Source: Mycolicibacterium gadium (lineage in GTDB: Bacteria > Actinomycetota > Actinomycetes > Mycobacteriales > Mycobacteriaceae). Taken from it: 64,000 bases of DNA. Below the pieces are notes generated by a model. The model worked only from the letters and a program-made list of their open reading frames with translations, searched no databases and was not told the origin of the DNA. Every line of letters begins with the position of its first letter. Within the stretch, counting starts at the first letter, position 1. This document shows, piece after piece, positions 44,935 to 54,462 of this stretch. Location: contig NZ_AP022608.1 in NCBI RefSeq assembly GCF_010728925.1, positions 5,890,001 to 5,954,000 of the forward strand, in the 5' to 3' direction. The translations under genes and the position numbers were made by a program.

Positions 44935-46019
44935 GAACCGCAGATGTACGGGTGAGGCGCGCGATCGCGGCCATCGGCGCGGGCCGTCATGTCGTGGTGA
45001 CAGACGATGCCGCGCAGGGCTTCCTCGTCTTCGCCGCCGAGAGCGCGACCTCCACACTGCTCGCCTTCACCGTCAGACACACCTCCGGCTACGTCCGAGT
45101 TGCACTGCCGGGCATCGAGTGCGATCGGCTCGACCTGCCGCCGGTGTGCAGCGGCGACCTCCTCCGCACCACGCAACGTGTCGCCGTCGATTGGGGCGGG
45201 GTCGGCACCGGCATCTCGGCGACCGACCGCGCCGCGACCATCGTGGCGCTCGCCGCGCAGGCGTCGTCACCCTCGGATTTCCGACGTCCCGGCCACGTCG
45301 TGCCCGTCCTGGCCGATGCGGACGGCGTGTTGGCAGAACCGGGAGTCGCGGAGGCGGCCGTGGACCTCGCCCGGCTTGCGGGCCGGCGACCCGCCGGTGT
45401 CCTCTGCGAGATCGTCTCGGGCGAACGCGTCGGGGCGATCGCCGACGAGGCCGAGTCGATCGAGTTCGCCGAACGGCACGGGCTCGGAGTGATCTCCATC
45501 GCCGATCTCGCACAGTTCCGGCGGCGCACCGAACCGCAAGTCGTCCGGTCGGCCGAAACCCTGCTGCCCCTTGGTGCAGGGACGTCGCGCGTCATCGGTT
45601 TTCGTGACACCCACGGCGGCGGCGAACATCTCGTGGCGATCATCGGCACCGCCGATTCGGATCGCCCGATGCCGCTGCACGTTCACGTCGAATGTCTGAC
45701 CGGAGACGTGTTCGGATCGTTGGGTTGTCGCTGCGGTGATGACCTCCATCGCGCGGTGACGACGATGACAGCTCGAGGCAGCGGCATGATCGTGTACCTG
45801 CGCCCGCCGGGTCCGGTGGACGCGTGCGGCCTGTCGACCCGCGCCGCGTTGGGTGCGGAGCGGGTTTCGCAGATCGTGGCATGGATACTGCGCGATCTGG
45901 GCGTGCATTCGGTCCGGCTGTCCGATGATGCTCCGGGGTTCGGCCTGGTGATGTTCGGGGCGATCCGCGAACACGGTTTGGTCGCCGCGCAGCGCAGGGT
46001 TCTTGCGGTCGCGGGGTGA
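44931..46019 (+). CDS. RibBA-like protein with degenerate active sites
   Basis: 362 residues aligned end to end with bifunctional 3,4-dihydroxybutanone-4-phosphate synthase/GTP cyclohydrolase II. Kept: TVRHTSGYVRV, GTGISATDRAATI, RPGHVVPV, EAAVDLARLAGRRPAGVLCEIV, and the zinc cysteines ECLTGDVFGSLGCRCGDDL. Lost: the acidic RENEGD loop of the synthase (here DDAAQGFLVF) and the EGRGIGL motif of the cyclohydrolase (here RPPGPVDACGL). Both reactions are probably impaired, so it may be a repurposed flavin-related protein for this operon rather than the housekeeping riboflavin enzyme. Confidence 0.82.
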   Translation: MRTADVRVRRAIAAIGAGRHVVVTDDAAQGFLVFAAESATSTLLAFTVRHTSGYVRVALPGIECDRLDLPPVCSGDLLRTTQRVAVDWGGVGTGISATDRAATIVALAAQASSPSDFRRPGHVVPVLADADGVLAEPGVAEAAVDLARLAGRRPAGVLCEIVSGERVGAIADEAESIEFAERHGLGVISIADLAQFRRRTEPQVVRSAETLLPLGAGTSRVIGFRDTHGGGEHLVAIIGTADSDRPMPLHVHVECLTGDVFGSLGCRCGDDLHRAVTTMTARGSGMIVYLRPPGPVDACGLSTRAALGAERVSQIVAWILRDLGVHSVRLSDDAPGFGLVMFGAIREHGLVAAQRRVLAVAG

Positions 46020-46056
46020 GAATCGTTATGGCTCAAACACACTCACGAGGAGTCAC

Positions 46057-46827
46057 ATGACGCATCCGGACCTTGCGGGCAAGGCCGCCATTGTCACCGG
46101 CGCGGGCGCCGGCATCGGTCTCGCGATCGCAGCGCGCCTCGCCGACGAGGGCGCTCACGTACTGTGCGCGGATATCGACGGCGCCGCGGCCGACGCGGCG
46201 GCGATGAAAATCGGCGGCGGCGCGGTCGGTTTCCGGGCCGACGTCAGCGACGAGGAACAGGTGATCGGGATGGTCGAGGCCTGTACCACCGAGTTCGGCG
46301 GCGTCGACAAACTCGTCGCGAACGCCGGAATCGTGCATTTCTCGCCGCTGACCGAAACGACCGTCGAGGACTTCGACCGGGTCATCAAGATCAACCTGCG
46401 CGGCGCGTGGTTGTGCACCAAACATGCCGCACCGAAGATGATCGAGCGCGGTGGCGGAGCGATCGTCAACATGTCGTCGCTGGCGGGTCAGGTCGCGGCG
46501 GCCGGCTCGGCGGCGTACGGCATGTCCAAGGCGGGGATCATCCATCTCAGCCGCGTGACCGCCGCCGAATTACGCTCGGCCAACGTGCGTTCCAATGCGG
46601 TGTTGCCCGCGTTCGTCGACACACCGATGCAGCAGACCGCGATGGCGACGTTCGACGAGGTGCTGGGCGCTGGGGGCGCGGACAACATGATCGCCCGACT
46701 GCAGGGCCGCATGGCCGGACCAGAGGAAATCGCCGGAGTCGTCGCCTTCCTGCTGTCCGACGACGCGTCGATGGTGAACGGGACAGCTCAGATCGCAGAT
46801 GGCGGAACCATTTCCGCGCTCTGGTGA
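46057..46827 (+). CDS. Short-chain dehydrogenase/reductase (SDR)
   Basis: 256 residues, classical [15 protein letters not shown] (cofactor), [15 protein letters not shown] with Ser, and the YGMSK catalytic Tyr/Lys. ADIDG after strand 2 suggests NAD preference. It probably oxidises the alcohol or diol made by the upstream monooxygenase and hydrolase. Last gene of the oxygenase operon; its 3' 40 bases overlap the opposing TetR gene. ATG at 46057 follows ACGAGGAGT. Confidence 0.92.
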   Translation: MTHPDLAGKAAIVTGAGAGIGLAIAARLADEGAHVLCADIDGAAADAAAMKIGGGAVGFRADVSDEEQVIGMVEACTTEFGGVDKLVANAGIVHFSPLTETTVEDFDRVIKINLRGAWLCTKHAAPKMIERGGGAIVNMSSLAGQVAAAGSAAYGMSKAGIIHLSRVTAAELRSANVRSNAVLPAFVDTPMQQTAMATFDEVLGAGGADNMIARLQGRMAGPEEIAGVVAFLLSDDASMVNGTAQIADGGTISALW

Positions 46828-48053
46828 CCGCGGCTGGTCAGGATCGACAACACGATCGCGGTGATCTCTTCCGCCACGCCCGAATACCGGGTCAGGTGCC
46901 ACGTGCGCACGGTGTCGTCGATGAAGCTGATGGCCGCGGCGACGAGGAGTCGAGCCTGCGCAGCCGTGGTTTCGGGCATCAGGCTGCAGATGAGGTCGAT
47001 CCATACCGATTCGCGGTCGGCCTGGTTGCGCGTGTATGTCTCGCGGACTTCGTCCGATGCGTGGGAAAGTTCGGTGATCGACACCGACACCAGGTCGGGA
47101 TCGTCGAGGCTGATGCGCACCCGTCCGGCGACCAGCATGCGCAGACAGGCCGCCGTGTCTTCGTCGCCGCGCAACGCGCGAATGGTTTCCAGGCTCCACC
47201 AGTCGTCCAGACGCCGAATGAGGGCGTCGAGGATGGCCTGCTTGGACGAAAACGTGCGATACAAGCCGGGACCCGCAATGCCGGCGCCCTTGCCGATCTC
47301 ACTGGTGCTGACGGCCGGATAGCCCTGAGCGCGGAAGAGACGCGCACCGGTGGCCAGCAGGGTTTCGTGCCGGGAGAACAATGCGCGCCCGTCTTCGGGC
47401 GTCGGGTCGAGAGGCTTCAGCGCGCTGACGACAGGAGTCCGTGCAGCCGCCATGCAGGCCCGGTTCAGCAGTTCGGACAGCTCATCTCCCGGCAGGCTCA
47501 GGTTGTGTCTACCCAGGCTGGTGATGGTGCTGGACACCGCCCAGGCGCGCAGTTCGAGATGCTGGGGGCTGAGCCCGGTCACTTCGAGCCGCACACTGTC
47601 GCGAATGCCGGCCACGATGGCGTTGATGCGACGGCGCACCTCGGACCGCTCGACGTCGTCGAGGTAGCGGGCCTCGCGCTGCCACAGCACCGTCAAAGAC
47701 CGCGATGCGACGGCGGCCGCCGTCAGGTCGGGTAGTTCGACGCTCAACGGCCGCGGCGCCGACGCTGTCTCGCCCTCGGAGAGCTGCCGGGCGCTCTGAT
47801 ACTGCTCCTGGCCGGTGCGGATAGCGGCAGCGAGCAGGGCCTGCTTGTTGTCGTAGTGCCGATAGACGGCGCGGGCGGTGACACCCGCCGCCTCGGCGAT
47901 GTCCTCCAGCTTGACCGAGTGAAAGCCACGTTCGATGAACAGCCGAACGGCCTGCTCCAGGATCTGCTGCTTCCGATCCTTGGGCCTGCGCTTGACGGTT
48001 GAAACCGCGGTCTCCACCGCCCGCCGCCCCTTCTTGCTTTCTCGAACCACCAA
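46788..48053 (-). CDS. TetR-family regulator with two DNA-binding domains
   Basis: 421 residues, about twice the usual TetR size. A first HTH lies at ~25-70 ([38 protein letters not shown]) and a second at ~225-275 ([42 protein letters not shown]), each followed by its own helical domain. Tandem TetR proteins are known in mycobacteria (Mce3R is one). Placed between the oxygenase operon and the mce operon, it is the obvious candidate for the paired promoter modules at 39.5 and 48.6 kb. Start is TTG 48053 or GTG 48050. Confidence 0.87.
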   Translation of the reverse strand: MVVRESKKGRRAVETAVSTVKRRPKDRKQQILEQAVRLFIERGFHSVKLEDIAEAAGVTARAVYRHYDNKQALLAAAIRTGQEQYQSARQLSEGETASAPRPLSVELPDLTAAAVASRSLTVLWQREARYLDDVERSEVRRRINAIVAGIRDSVRLEVTGLSPQHLELRAWAVSSTITSLGRHNLSLPGDELSELLNRACMAAARTPVVSALKPLDPTPEDGRALFSRHETLLATGARLFRAQGYPAVSTSEIGKGAGIAGPGLYRTFSSKQAILDALIRRLDDWWSLETIRALRGDEDTAACLRMLVAGRVRISLDDPDLVSVSITELSHASDEVRETYTRNQADRESVWIDLICSLMPETTAAQARLLVAAAISFIDDTVRTWHLTRYSGVAEEITAIVLSILTSRGHQSAEMVPPSAI

Positions 48054-48139
48054 ATCCTGCCAGACGCCTCTGCTTTGCGGCGGAGGTGACCTGCGGCAGA
48101 GGGCTGGACGAGTCGCTGACCATGTCGGTTGCTGCGGAC

Positions 48140-48530
48140 CTACAGCTTGAATCCGCTCTGGCGCTCGAAGTCGGCAAGGTCGAAATAGTCGGTGAAGCGG
48201 GTGATTTCGCCGTTCTTGACGACGAAGACGCCGGTGACGGGCAGTTCGACCTTGCGGCCGTCGTTCATGGTGAAGTAGTCGATTCGTTCGGCGAGCACAA
48301 GGCCCGGTTCGGCCGCCAGCGTCACGACGTCGAGCTTGGCGTACGAGAACGCGTCGAGGAAGGCGCGGAAGATCGCCCGGATACCGTCGATGCCCTCGAT
48401 CGGCTTCACCGGCGTGTTGTGGTAAACGGCGTCGGCGGCGAAAGCACCACAGATCGTTTCAAGATCACGGCCCTCCCAGGAGTCCGAAGTCGCGGACGAG
48501 CTTCTCGCTGGCCTCTTTGGTATCGGTCAT
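48140..48530 (-). pseudogene. Limonene-1,2-epoxide hydrolase family protein, frameshifted
   Basis: The ATG at 48528-48530 gives MTDTKEASEKLVRDF and then a stop. The next frame continues [57 protein letters not shown] and [20 protein letters not shown] to 48140. All catalytic residues of the family are there: Tyr-x-Asn (VYHN), Arg-x-Asp (ERID) and the final Asp (FTDYFD). The frame break is near 48485. In frame the first start is GTG 48407-48409, which would lose the Tyr/Asn. If intact it hydrolyses an epoxide of a small hydrophobic, terpene-like molecule. Confidence 0.83.
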
Positions 48531-48600
48531 CAGGTTGCCTCCTCGGGTATCACTGCGCGAGGTGGCCTCCACGCCCACCATCTCCAGTGTGACATACAGA

Positions 48601-48697
48601 ACAGTACTATCAAGATACATGTATGAGCACAAGTCGCAGTTGTAATCGTTTTTTGTGTATATCTCGCTCTCTATTTAGCGTATTGACTATGGACATA
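48601..48697. promoter_or_regulatory. Divergent promoter module (inverted near-copy of 39478-39574)
   Basis: The 546-base gap 48531-49076 between the epoxide-hydrolase-family gene and yrbE holds this module and no convincing gene. ACAGTACTATCAAGATACAT (48601-48620) and GCGTATTGACTATGGACATA (48678-48697) match the 39.5-kb module with one mismatch each and the same 57-bp spacing. It contains the palindromes ATACATGTAT (48615-48624) and TATG-GA-CATA (48688-48697). Possible -10 boxes are TACCCT (48714-48719) toward mce and TACTGT (minus strand, 48606-48601) toward the hydrolase/TetR pair. Confidence 0.8.
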
Positions 48698-49076
48698 AGC
48701 GAGGTCGGCCGCGTACCCTCTCCGTTGTCACCGCCCAACTTCGACCTGTCGGGATGGCCAACATGAGCAGCTCCACTCGTCGCCGCGGCGCCGAACCCAT
48801 GCGCGTCGCGCGGGTGCTGCCAGTCGTTGCCGCAGTGGCCGCGCGGACACCACAGCAAACTTCGCTGACCGTCGTCTACAGCGGCTCATGCCTCGTAAGG
48901 GAGAGACTTATACCTCTTTTTGGAAGCAGCAATCCGGCCGCAGGGGTCGATAGCGTTCCGTCTATGCCCTCCATCGATGGCGATTTCCCGCAAACGCACA
49001 GGGCGCCGGTGGTCGAAGCCTCGACCGGTTGTTCGCAGGATCGCCGCCTCCCGGCAGCCGCGCGGTTGGGCCCAGC

Positions 49077-49850
49077 ATGGTGATCTCCGCGCAAACGGCG
49101 ACCAGGCCCGTGCGTGCGGTCGGCGGGTTCTTGGCCATGTCGTTGGACACCTTGGTGTTGATGTTCAAGCCGCCGTTCGCGTGGCGTGAGTATTTGGCTC
49201 AGTGCTGGTTCGTGGCAAGGGTTTCGACGCTGCCCGCGATACTGATGACTATCCCGTGGGCGGTGATCTCGGGGTTTCTTTTCAACGTCTTGCTGGCCGA
49301 TATCGGCGCGGCGGATTTTTCCGGCACCGGCGCTGCGATCTTCACGGTGTCTCAGAGCGGTCCGATCGTGACGGTGTTGGTGGTGGCGGGTGCGGGTGCC
49401 ACGGCGATGTGCGCCGATCTGGGTGCGCGAACGATTCGCGAGGAACTCGATGCGCTGCGGGTGATGGGTATCAACCCGATTCAGGCGCTGGTCGTCCCGC
49501 GCGTGCTGGCGGCTACGACCGTGTCACTGGCGCTGAGCTCAGTGGTGATCATGACGGGTCTGGTCGGGGCGTTCGTTTGCTCGGTGTATCTCATGGACGT
49601 TTCGGCGGGCGCCTGGGTGGCGGGGTTGACCACGCTGACCCATATGGCCGACGTCGTCATCTCGATGGTCAAGGCGACCCTGTTCGGATTGATGGCGGGC
49701 TTGATCGCTTGCTACCAAGGCATTTCGGTCGATGGTGGTTCCGCCGGTGTCGGCAGGGCGGTGAACGAAACGGTGGTGTTCGCCTTCCTGGTGTTGTTCT
49801 TGATCAACATCATCGTCACCGCTGTCGGCGTCCCCTTCATGGTGTCCTGA
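49077..49850 (+). CDS. yrbEA: YrbE-type permease subunit A of an Mce transporter
   Basis: 257 residues from ATG 49077 (MVISAQTATRPVRAVGGFLA). MlaE/YrbE-type integral membrane protein with the loop AMCADLGARTIREELDALRVMGINPIQALVVPR, where the ATPase binds. With YrbEB it forms the membrane core of an Mce lipid importer; the ATPase (MceG type) is not in this window. First gene of the mce operon, behind the 48.6-kb module. Confidence 0.92.
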   Translation: MVISAQTATRPVRAVGGFLAMSLDTLVLMFKPPFAWREYLAQCWFVARVSTLPAILMTIPWAVISGFLFNVLLADIGAADFSGTGAAIFTVSQSGPIVTVLVVAGAGATAMCADLGARTIREELDALRVMGINPIQALVVPRVLAATTVSLALSSVVIMTGLVGAFVCSVYLMDVSAGAWVAGLTTLTHMADVVISMVKATLFGLMAGLIACYQGISVDGGSAGVGRAVNETVVFAFLVLFLINIIVTAVGVPFMVS

Positions 49851-49859
49851 GGTGGAGCC

Positions 49860-50714
49860 GTGACGTCGAGTGTTCCGAGCGGACTTCATCCCCGCTTACT
49901 GCGGGCGAGGAATGCGGTGGTGGGCGGGTGGGACCAGATTGGTTCGCAGACAAGGTTTTACGCCACCACGCTGGCGGGCATTCCGGATGCCGTCGTCAAC
50001 TACCGTGGCGAGTTGTTGCGAGTGATCGCACAGATGGGATTGGGTAGCGGGGCGCTCGCGGTGATCGGCGGGACGGTGGTGATCGTGGCGTTCTTGACGA
50101 TGACGACGGGTGCGATCGTCGCGGTGCAGGGATACAACCAGTTGGCGTCGGTGGGTGTGGAGGCGCTCACGGGCTTCGCATCGGCGTTTTTCAATACCCG
50201 CGAGATTCAGCCGGGCACGGTGATGGTGGCGTTGGCCGCCACCGTCGGCGCCGGCAGTACCGCTCAGCTCGGGGCGATGCGAATCAACGAGGAGATCGAC
50301 GCGCTCGAGGCCATCGGTATCCGCAGTGTGAGCTACTTGGCCTCCACCCGGGTGGTGGCCGGAGTGATTGTGGCGATCCCGTTGTTCTGCATCGGGCTGA
50401 TGACGGCTTTCTGGGCCGCTCGTGTCGGCACCACCGCTGTGTATGGGCAGGGGTCAGGTGTCTACGACCATTACTTCTATACGTATCTGAGTCCATCCGA
50501 CGTCTTGTGGTCGTTGGCCGAGGTGGCCGCGGTCGCGTTGATGATCATGCTGCTGTGTACCTATTACGGCTATACCGCGCGTGGAGGGCCCGCAGGCGTA
50601 GGTGAGGCCGTGGGCCGAGCGGTGCGTGCCTCGATGGTCGTCGCATCGGTCCTGATCGTGATCATGACGCTGGCCATCTACGGCCAGTCCGGCGATTTCC
50701 ATTTGGCCGGCTAG
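49860..50714 (+). CDS. yrbEB: YrbE-type permease subunit B of an Mce transporter
   Basis: 284 residues starting at GTG 49860. Same fold as YrbEA, with ATVGAGSTAQLGAMRINEEIDALEAIGIRSVSYLASTR as the ATPase-contact loop and five or six hydrophobic segments. Starts 9 bases after YrbEA and runs into mceA two bases after its stop. Confidence 0.93.
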   Translation: MTSSVPSGLHPRLLRARNAVVGGWDQIGSQTRFYATTLAGIPDAVVNYRGELLRVIAQMGLGSGALAVIGGTVVIVAFLTMTTGAIVAVQGYNQLASVGVEALTGFASAFFNTREIQPGTVMVALAATVGAGSTAQLGAMRINEEIDALEAIGIRSVSYLASTRVVAGVIVAIPLFCIGLMTAFWAARVGTTAVYGQGSGVYDHYFYTYLSPSDVLWSLAEVAAVALMIMLLCTYYGYTARGGPAGVGEAVGRAVRASMVVASVLIVIMTLAIYGQSGDFHLAG

Positions 50715-50716
50715 GC

Positions 50717-52075
50717 ATGAAGCGCAGGGCTGGGACATACCGCATCGCCACCGGGTGGTGGACGCTGATCTTGTTGACGGCAATCGTTCTGTTTCTTTCC
50801 GCGGCGGCGGCATCGTTCGGGGAAACGTTCAGATCGTATGTGCCCGTGACACTTTCATCTGATCGAGCGGGTTTGGTGATGGAGACCAACGCAGATGTCA
50901 TGATGCGTGGTGTCCAAGTCGGCAGGGTCAGCGAGATCGGCGGTGGTGGTGATCGAGCCAGCTTGAGGCTGGAGATCGACCCCGACCAGATCCGCTACAT
51001 CCCGGCGAACGTGAACGCTCAGATCAGTGCCACAACCGCGTTCGGCACCAAGTTCGTCGAGCTGGTGTATCCGCCGGATCCGAGCCCCAAGCGGCTGGCC
51101 GCCGGCGCCGTGCTGCAATCCAAGAACGTCAGCACTGAGATCAACACGGTCTTCGAGAACGTCGTCGAGCTGCTCAAGATGATTGACCCGCTGAAGCTGA
51201 ACGCCGTGCTGACCGCAGTCGCCGATGGCGTGCGCGGACAGGGCCAGCGGATGGGTCAGGCCACCACGGACCTCAATGAGGTCCTACTGGCATTGAACGC
51301 GCGCGCCGAAACCATGCGAGAGAACTGGCGCTCGCTCAAGAACGTCGCTGACACGTATGACGCGGCAGCCGATGACATCGTGTCCATCCTGGATGCCGTC
51401 AGCACCACCAGCACGACGATCACCGACCAGGCGAGCGCTCTAGATGGCTTGTTGTTGAACGTCATCGGGCTGTCGACGGCAGGCACGAACCTGCTTGCCA
51501 CGAGTAAGGACGGTCTCGTCGAGGCGGTCAACACCCTCGAGCCGACGACGAACCTGCTGCTGCAGCACAGCCCCGTGTACGCGTGCTTTCTGAAGGGGGC
51601 CACGTGGTATCTCGACAACGGCGGCTATGCGGCGTGGGGCGGCGATGGCCGCACCCTTCAGCTCGACGTCGCCTTGTTGCTGGGAAACGATCCCTACGCC
51701 TACCCGAACAATCTGCCGATAGTGGCCGCCAAGGGCGGACCCGGCGGTGCGCCGGGGTGCGGCTCGCTTCCGGATGCGACAAAGAACTTCCCGGTGCGCC
51801 AGCTGATCACCAACACCGGCTGGGGGACCGGCCTGGATGTTCGGCCCAACCCCGGCATCGGACATCCGTGCTGGGCGAACTACTTCCCGACGACCCGTGC
51901 CGTGCCGGAGCCACCGAGCATTCGTCAGTGCCTGCCAGGCCCGGCGATCGGGCCGGTTCCATACCGGGGCGCCACCATACGGCGCGCCGCTGTACGGGCC
52001 GGGCGGAGTGCCGCTATGGCCGGGCGTCCCCGGCGGCCCCGGCACCACTCGACGACAACGGGCAGGGCCCCGTGA
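50717..52075 (+). CDS. mceA: MceA subunit, C-terminus probably frameshifted
   Basis: One N-terminal membrane segment (WWTLILLTAIVLFLSAAAASF), the MCE domain (VMMRGVQVGRVSEIGGG; SATTAFGTKFVELVYPP), then a long helical barrel region and a conserved Cys-bearing domain (SPVYACFLKGATW; GHPCWANYFPTTR). Mce proteins form a periplasm-spanning tube for lipids. After GPVPY near 51965 the frame turns Arg-rich (RGATIRRAAVRAGR), while the next frame reads GAPPYGAPLYGPGGVPLWPG, the normal Pro-rich tail; a missing base or two is likely. A further shift would extend it to a TGA at 52134, overlapping mceB. Confidence 0.88.
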   Translation: MKRRAGTYRIATGWWTLILLTAIVLFLSAAAASFGETFRSYVPVTLSSDRAGLVMETNADVMMRGVQVGRVSEIGGGGDRASLRLEIDPDQIRYIPANVNAQISATTAFGTKFVELVYPPDPSPKRLAAGAVLQSKNVSTEINTVFENVVELLKMIDPLKLNAVLTAVADGVRGQGQRMGQATTDLNEVLLALNARAETMRENWRSLKNVADTYDAAADDIVSILDAVSTTSTTITDQASALDGLLLNVIGLSTAGTNLLATSKDGLVEAVNTLEPTTNLLLQHSPVYACFLKGATWYLDNGGYAAWGGDGRTLQLDVALLLGNDPYAYPNNLPIVAAKGGPGGAPGCGSLPDATKNFPVRQLITNTGWGTGLDVRPNPGIGHPCWANYFPTTRAVPEPPSIRQCLPGPAIGPVPYRGATIRRAAVRAGRSAAMAGRPRRPRHHSTTTGRAP

Positions 52076-52126
52076 TCGCGCTGGTCATCGTCACCGCCGA
52101 CGATCCGCACAAGGAGGAGAGCCTCC

Positions 52127-53150
52127 GTGGCTGACTTCAGGGGCACCATCTGGCGCCTGGGCGTTTTCCTGGCTGTCTGCGCGTTCGTCGCATTCCTGAC
52201 GCTGACGATCTTCGGACAGTTTCGCTTCGGCGCGGGCAACAGCTACTACGCCGAGTTCAGCAACGTGTCCAACCTGAGGAACGGCACGATAGTGCGGATC
52301 GCGGGCGTCGAGGTCGGCAAGGTGGAAAACATCTCCATCAACCCGGATGCAACTGTGCGCGTGCAGTTTTCACCGACAAGTCCGTCGTGCTCACGCAGGG
52401 CAGCAGGGCGGTGATCCGATATGACAATCTGTTCGGCGACCGGTATCTGGCCCTGGAGGAAGGCACCGGCGGACTCAAGACGCTGAGTCCCGGACAGACC
52501 ATCCCACTGACTCACACGCAACCCGCGCTGGATCTGGACTCGGTGATCGGTGGCTTCAAGCCGCTGTTTCGGGCGCTGGACCCGCAGCAGGTCAACGACC
52601 TGACTCAGCAGTTGATCGAGGCGTTTGAGGGTCAGGGCCCCGCGATCGGGTCTTTCCTGCAGCAGGCCGCGGTGGTCACCAACACGTTGGCCGACCGCGA
52701 TCTGCTGATCGGGCAGGTCATCGACAACCTCAACGTGGTGCTGGGGTCGTTGGCGGGCAGAGCGAGCGGCTGGACAAAGCCGTGACATCACTCTCGGAGC
52801 TGATCGGCGGGCTGGCCGAACGCAGGACCGACATCTCCAACGCGGTGGCCTACACAAACGCCGCCACCGGTTCGCTCGCCGACCTGTTGACCCAAGCCCG
52901 GGCGCCGTTCAAAGAGGTGGTCGCGCAGACCGATCGGGTGGCGGGCATCGCCGTGGCTGACCATGAATATCTCGACAATCTGCTCAACACGCTGCCGGAC
53001 AGATACCAGGCCCTCGTGCGGCAGGGGATGTACGGCGACTACTTCAGTTTCTACCTGTGCGATGTCGTGCTCAAGCTCAACGGCAAAGGGGGCCAGCCGG
53101 TGTACGTCAAGGTGGCCGGCCAGAGCACGGGGCGGTGCGCGCCCAAATGA
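52127..53150 (+). pseudogene. mceB: MceB subunit, two frameshifts
   Basis: GTG 52127 follows AAGGAGGAG. Segment 1 (MADFRGTIWRLGVFLAVCAF to ATVRVQFS) has the membrane anchor and MCE domain start. Segment 2 (TDKSVVLTQGSRAVIRYDNLFGD to VLGSLAG) is in another frame after ~52372. Segment 3 (SERLDKAVTSLSELIGGLAERR to AGQSTGRCAPK) is in a third after ~52758, where one extra C would restore AGQSERLDKAV. All parts are well conserved, so the gene is either freshly broken or misassembled. Confidence 0.87.
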
Positions 53151-54462
53151 AGTCATTCTCCGAACGCAGCCCTTGGTCATCGGCACCGTCGGCGTCGCGA
53201 CCGTTGCCGTGATGGGGCTGGCCGCGTTGCAGTACCAAAACCTGCCCTTCCTCAACTCGGGTAGGGAGTACTCGGCGTACTTCGCCGACGCCGGCGGGCT
53301 GAACACCGGTGCAGGCGTGGAGGTTTCCGGGTTCGTGGTGGGCAACGTCTCGGGCATCGAACTCGACGAAACGGGCGTGCTCGTCACGTTCAAGATCGAC
53401 ACCGATGTGCGGCTGGGAGACCGCACCGAGGCCGCGATCAAGACCAAGAGCCTGTTGGGCGCCAAGATCGTCGATGTGACACCGCGCGGGAGCGGTCAGC
53501 TCGACGGCGCCATTCCGCTCGACCGTACGGTTTCGCCCTACCAGCTGCCCGATGCCCTCGGTGACCTGGCCACCACGATCAGCGGCGTGAACACCGACCA
53601 GCTCTCGAAATCGCTGGCCACCTTGGCCCAGACCTTTTCGGGCACACCGGCGGATCTGAAGGATGCGGTGGCGGGCGTGGCGCGGTTCGCACAAGTGCTC
53701 GACACACGCGATGCCGAACTGCGCAGGCTGCTGGACAACGCGGCCCAAGTGACGGGGGTGCTGGCCAAACGCACCGACAACATCGTGAGTCTGGTGAAAG
53801 ACACCAATGCACTACTGGCGGCGCTGAAGACGCAAAGCGCGGCATTGGACCAGATCTGGGCGAACATCTCGGCGGTGTCGCGACAGCTGCACGCGTTCAT
53901 CGCCGAGAACCGTCAGCAGCTGCGGCCGGCGTTGGAAAAGCTCAACGGAGTGTTGGCGATCGTCGATGACCGCAAGGAGCGTGTGGCGCAGTCCATCAAA
54001 CTGATCAACACCTACGTCATGTCTCTCGGTGAATCGCTTTCCTCCGGCCCGTTCTTCAAAGCCTATGTGGTCAACCTCTTTCCGGGTCAGTTCGTGCAAC
54101 CGTTCGTCGACGCGGCGTTCTCGGATCTGGGGTTGGATCCGGCGACGCTACTGCCCTCACAGCTGACGGACCCGCAGACCGGCCAACCGGGGACGCCCGC
54201 GTTGCCGGTGCCCTTCCCGCGGACCGGTCAGGGTGGGGAACCGAGATTGCATCTCCCCGACGCGATCACCGGCAATCCCGGGGACCCGCGCTACCCCTAC
54301 CGCGAACCGCCCCCGCCACCACCGCCCGGCGGCCCGCCACCCGGACCCCCCGCGCTGCCGCCGCCCGCGATGGCCTCGGTACCCGAGCCGACTCCAGCGC
54401 CGGTCTACGTGCCGGCGCCGGGCGAGGCGCCGCCCCTCCAACAACCGGGAGTAAGGCCATGA
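53147..54462 (+). CDS. mceC: MceC subunit, frameshift close to the start
   Basis: The ATG at 53147 overlaps the mceB stop and reads MKSFSERSP; then the frame is lost and the body continues in the next frame as LVIGTVGVATVAVMGLAAL to GEAPPLQQPGVRP. One C missing from the CCC run at 53170-53172 explains it. A TTG at 53173 could start a nearly complete product. The body has the membrane anchor, MCE domain (YFADAGGLNTGAGVEVSGFVVG), helical region and a Pro-rich tail (PPPPPPPGGPPPGPPALPPP). Confidence 0.85.

Noticed and set aside
48754..49083. 109-aa plus-strand frame upstream of yrbEA
   Set aside because: No recognisable features, Arg/Ser/Pro/Val-rich, and it overlaps the yrbEA start.
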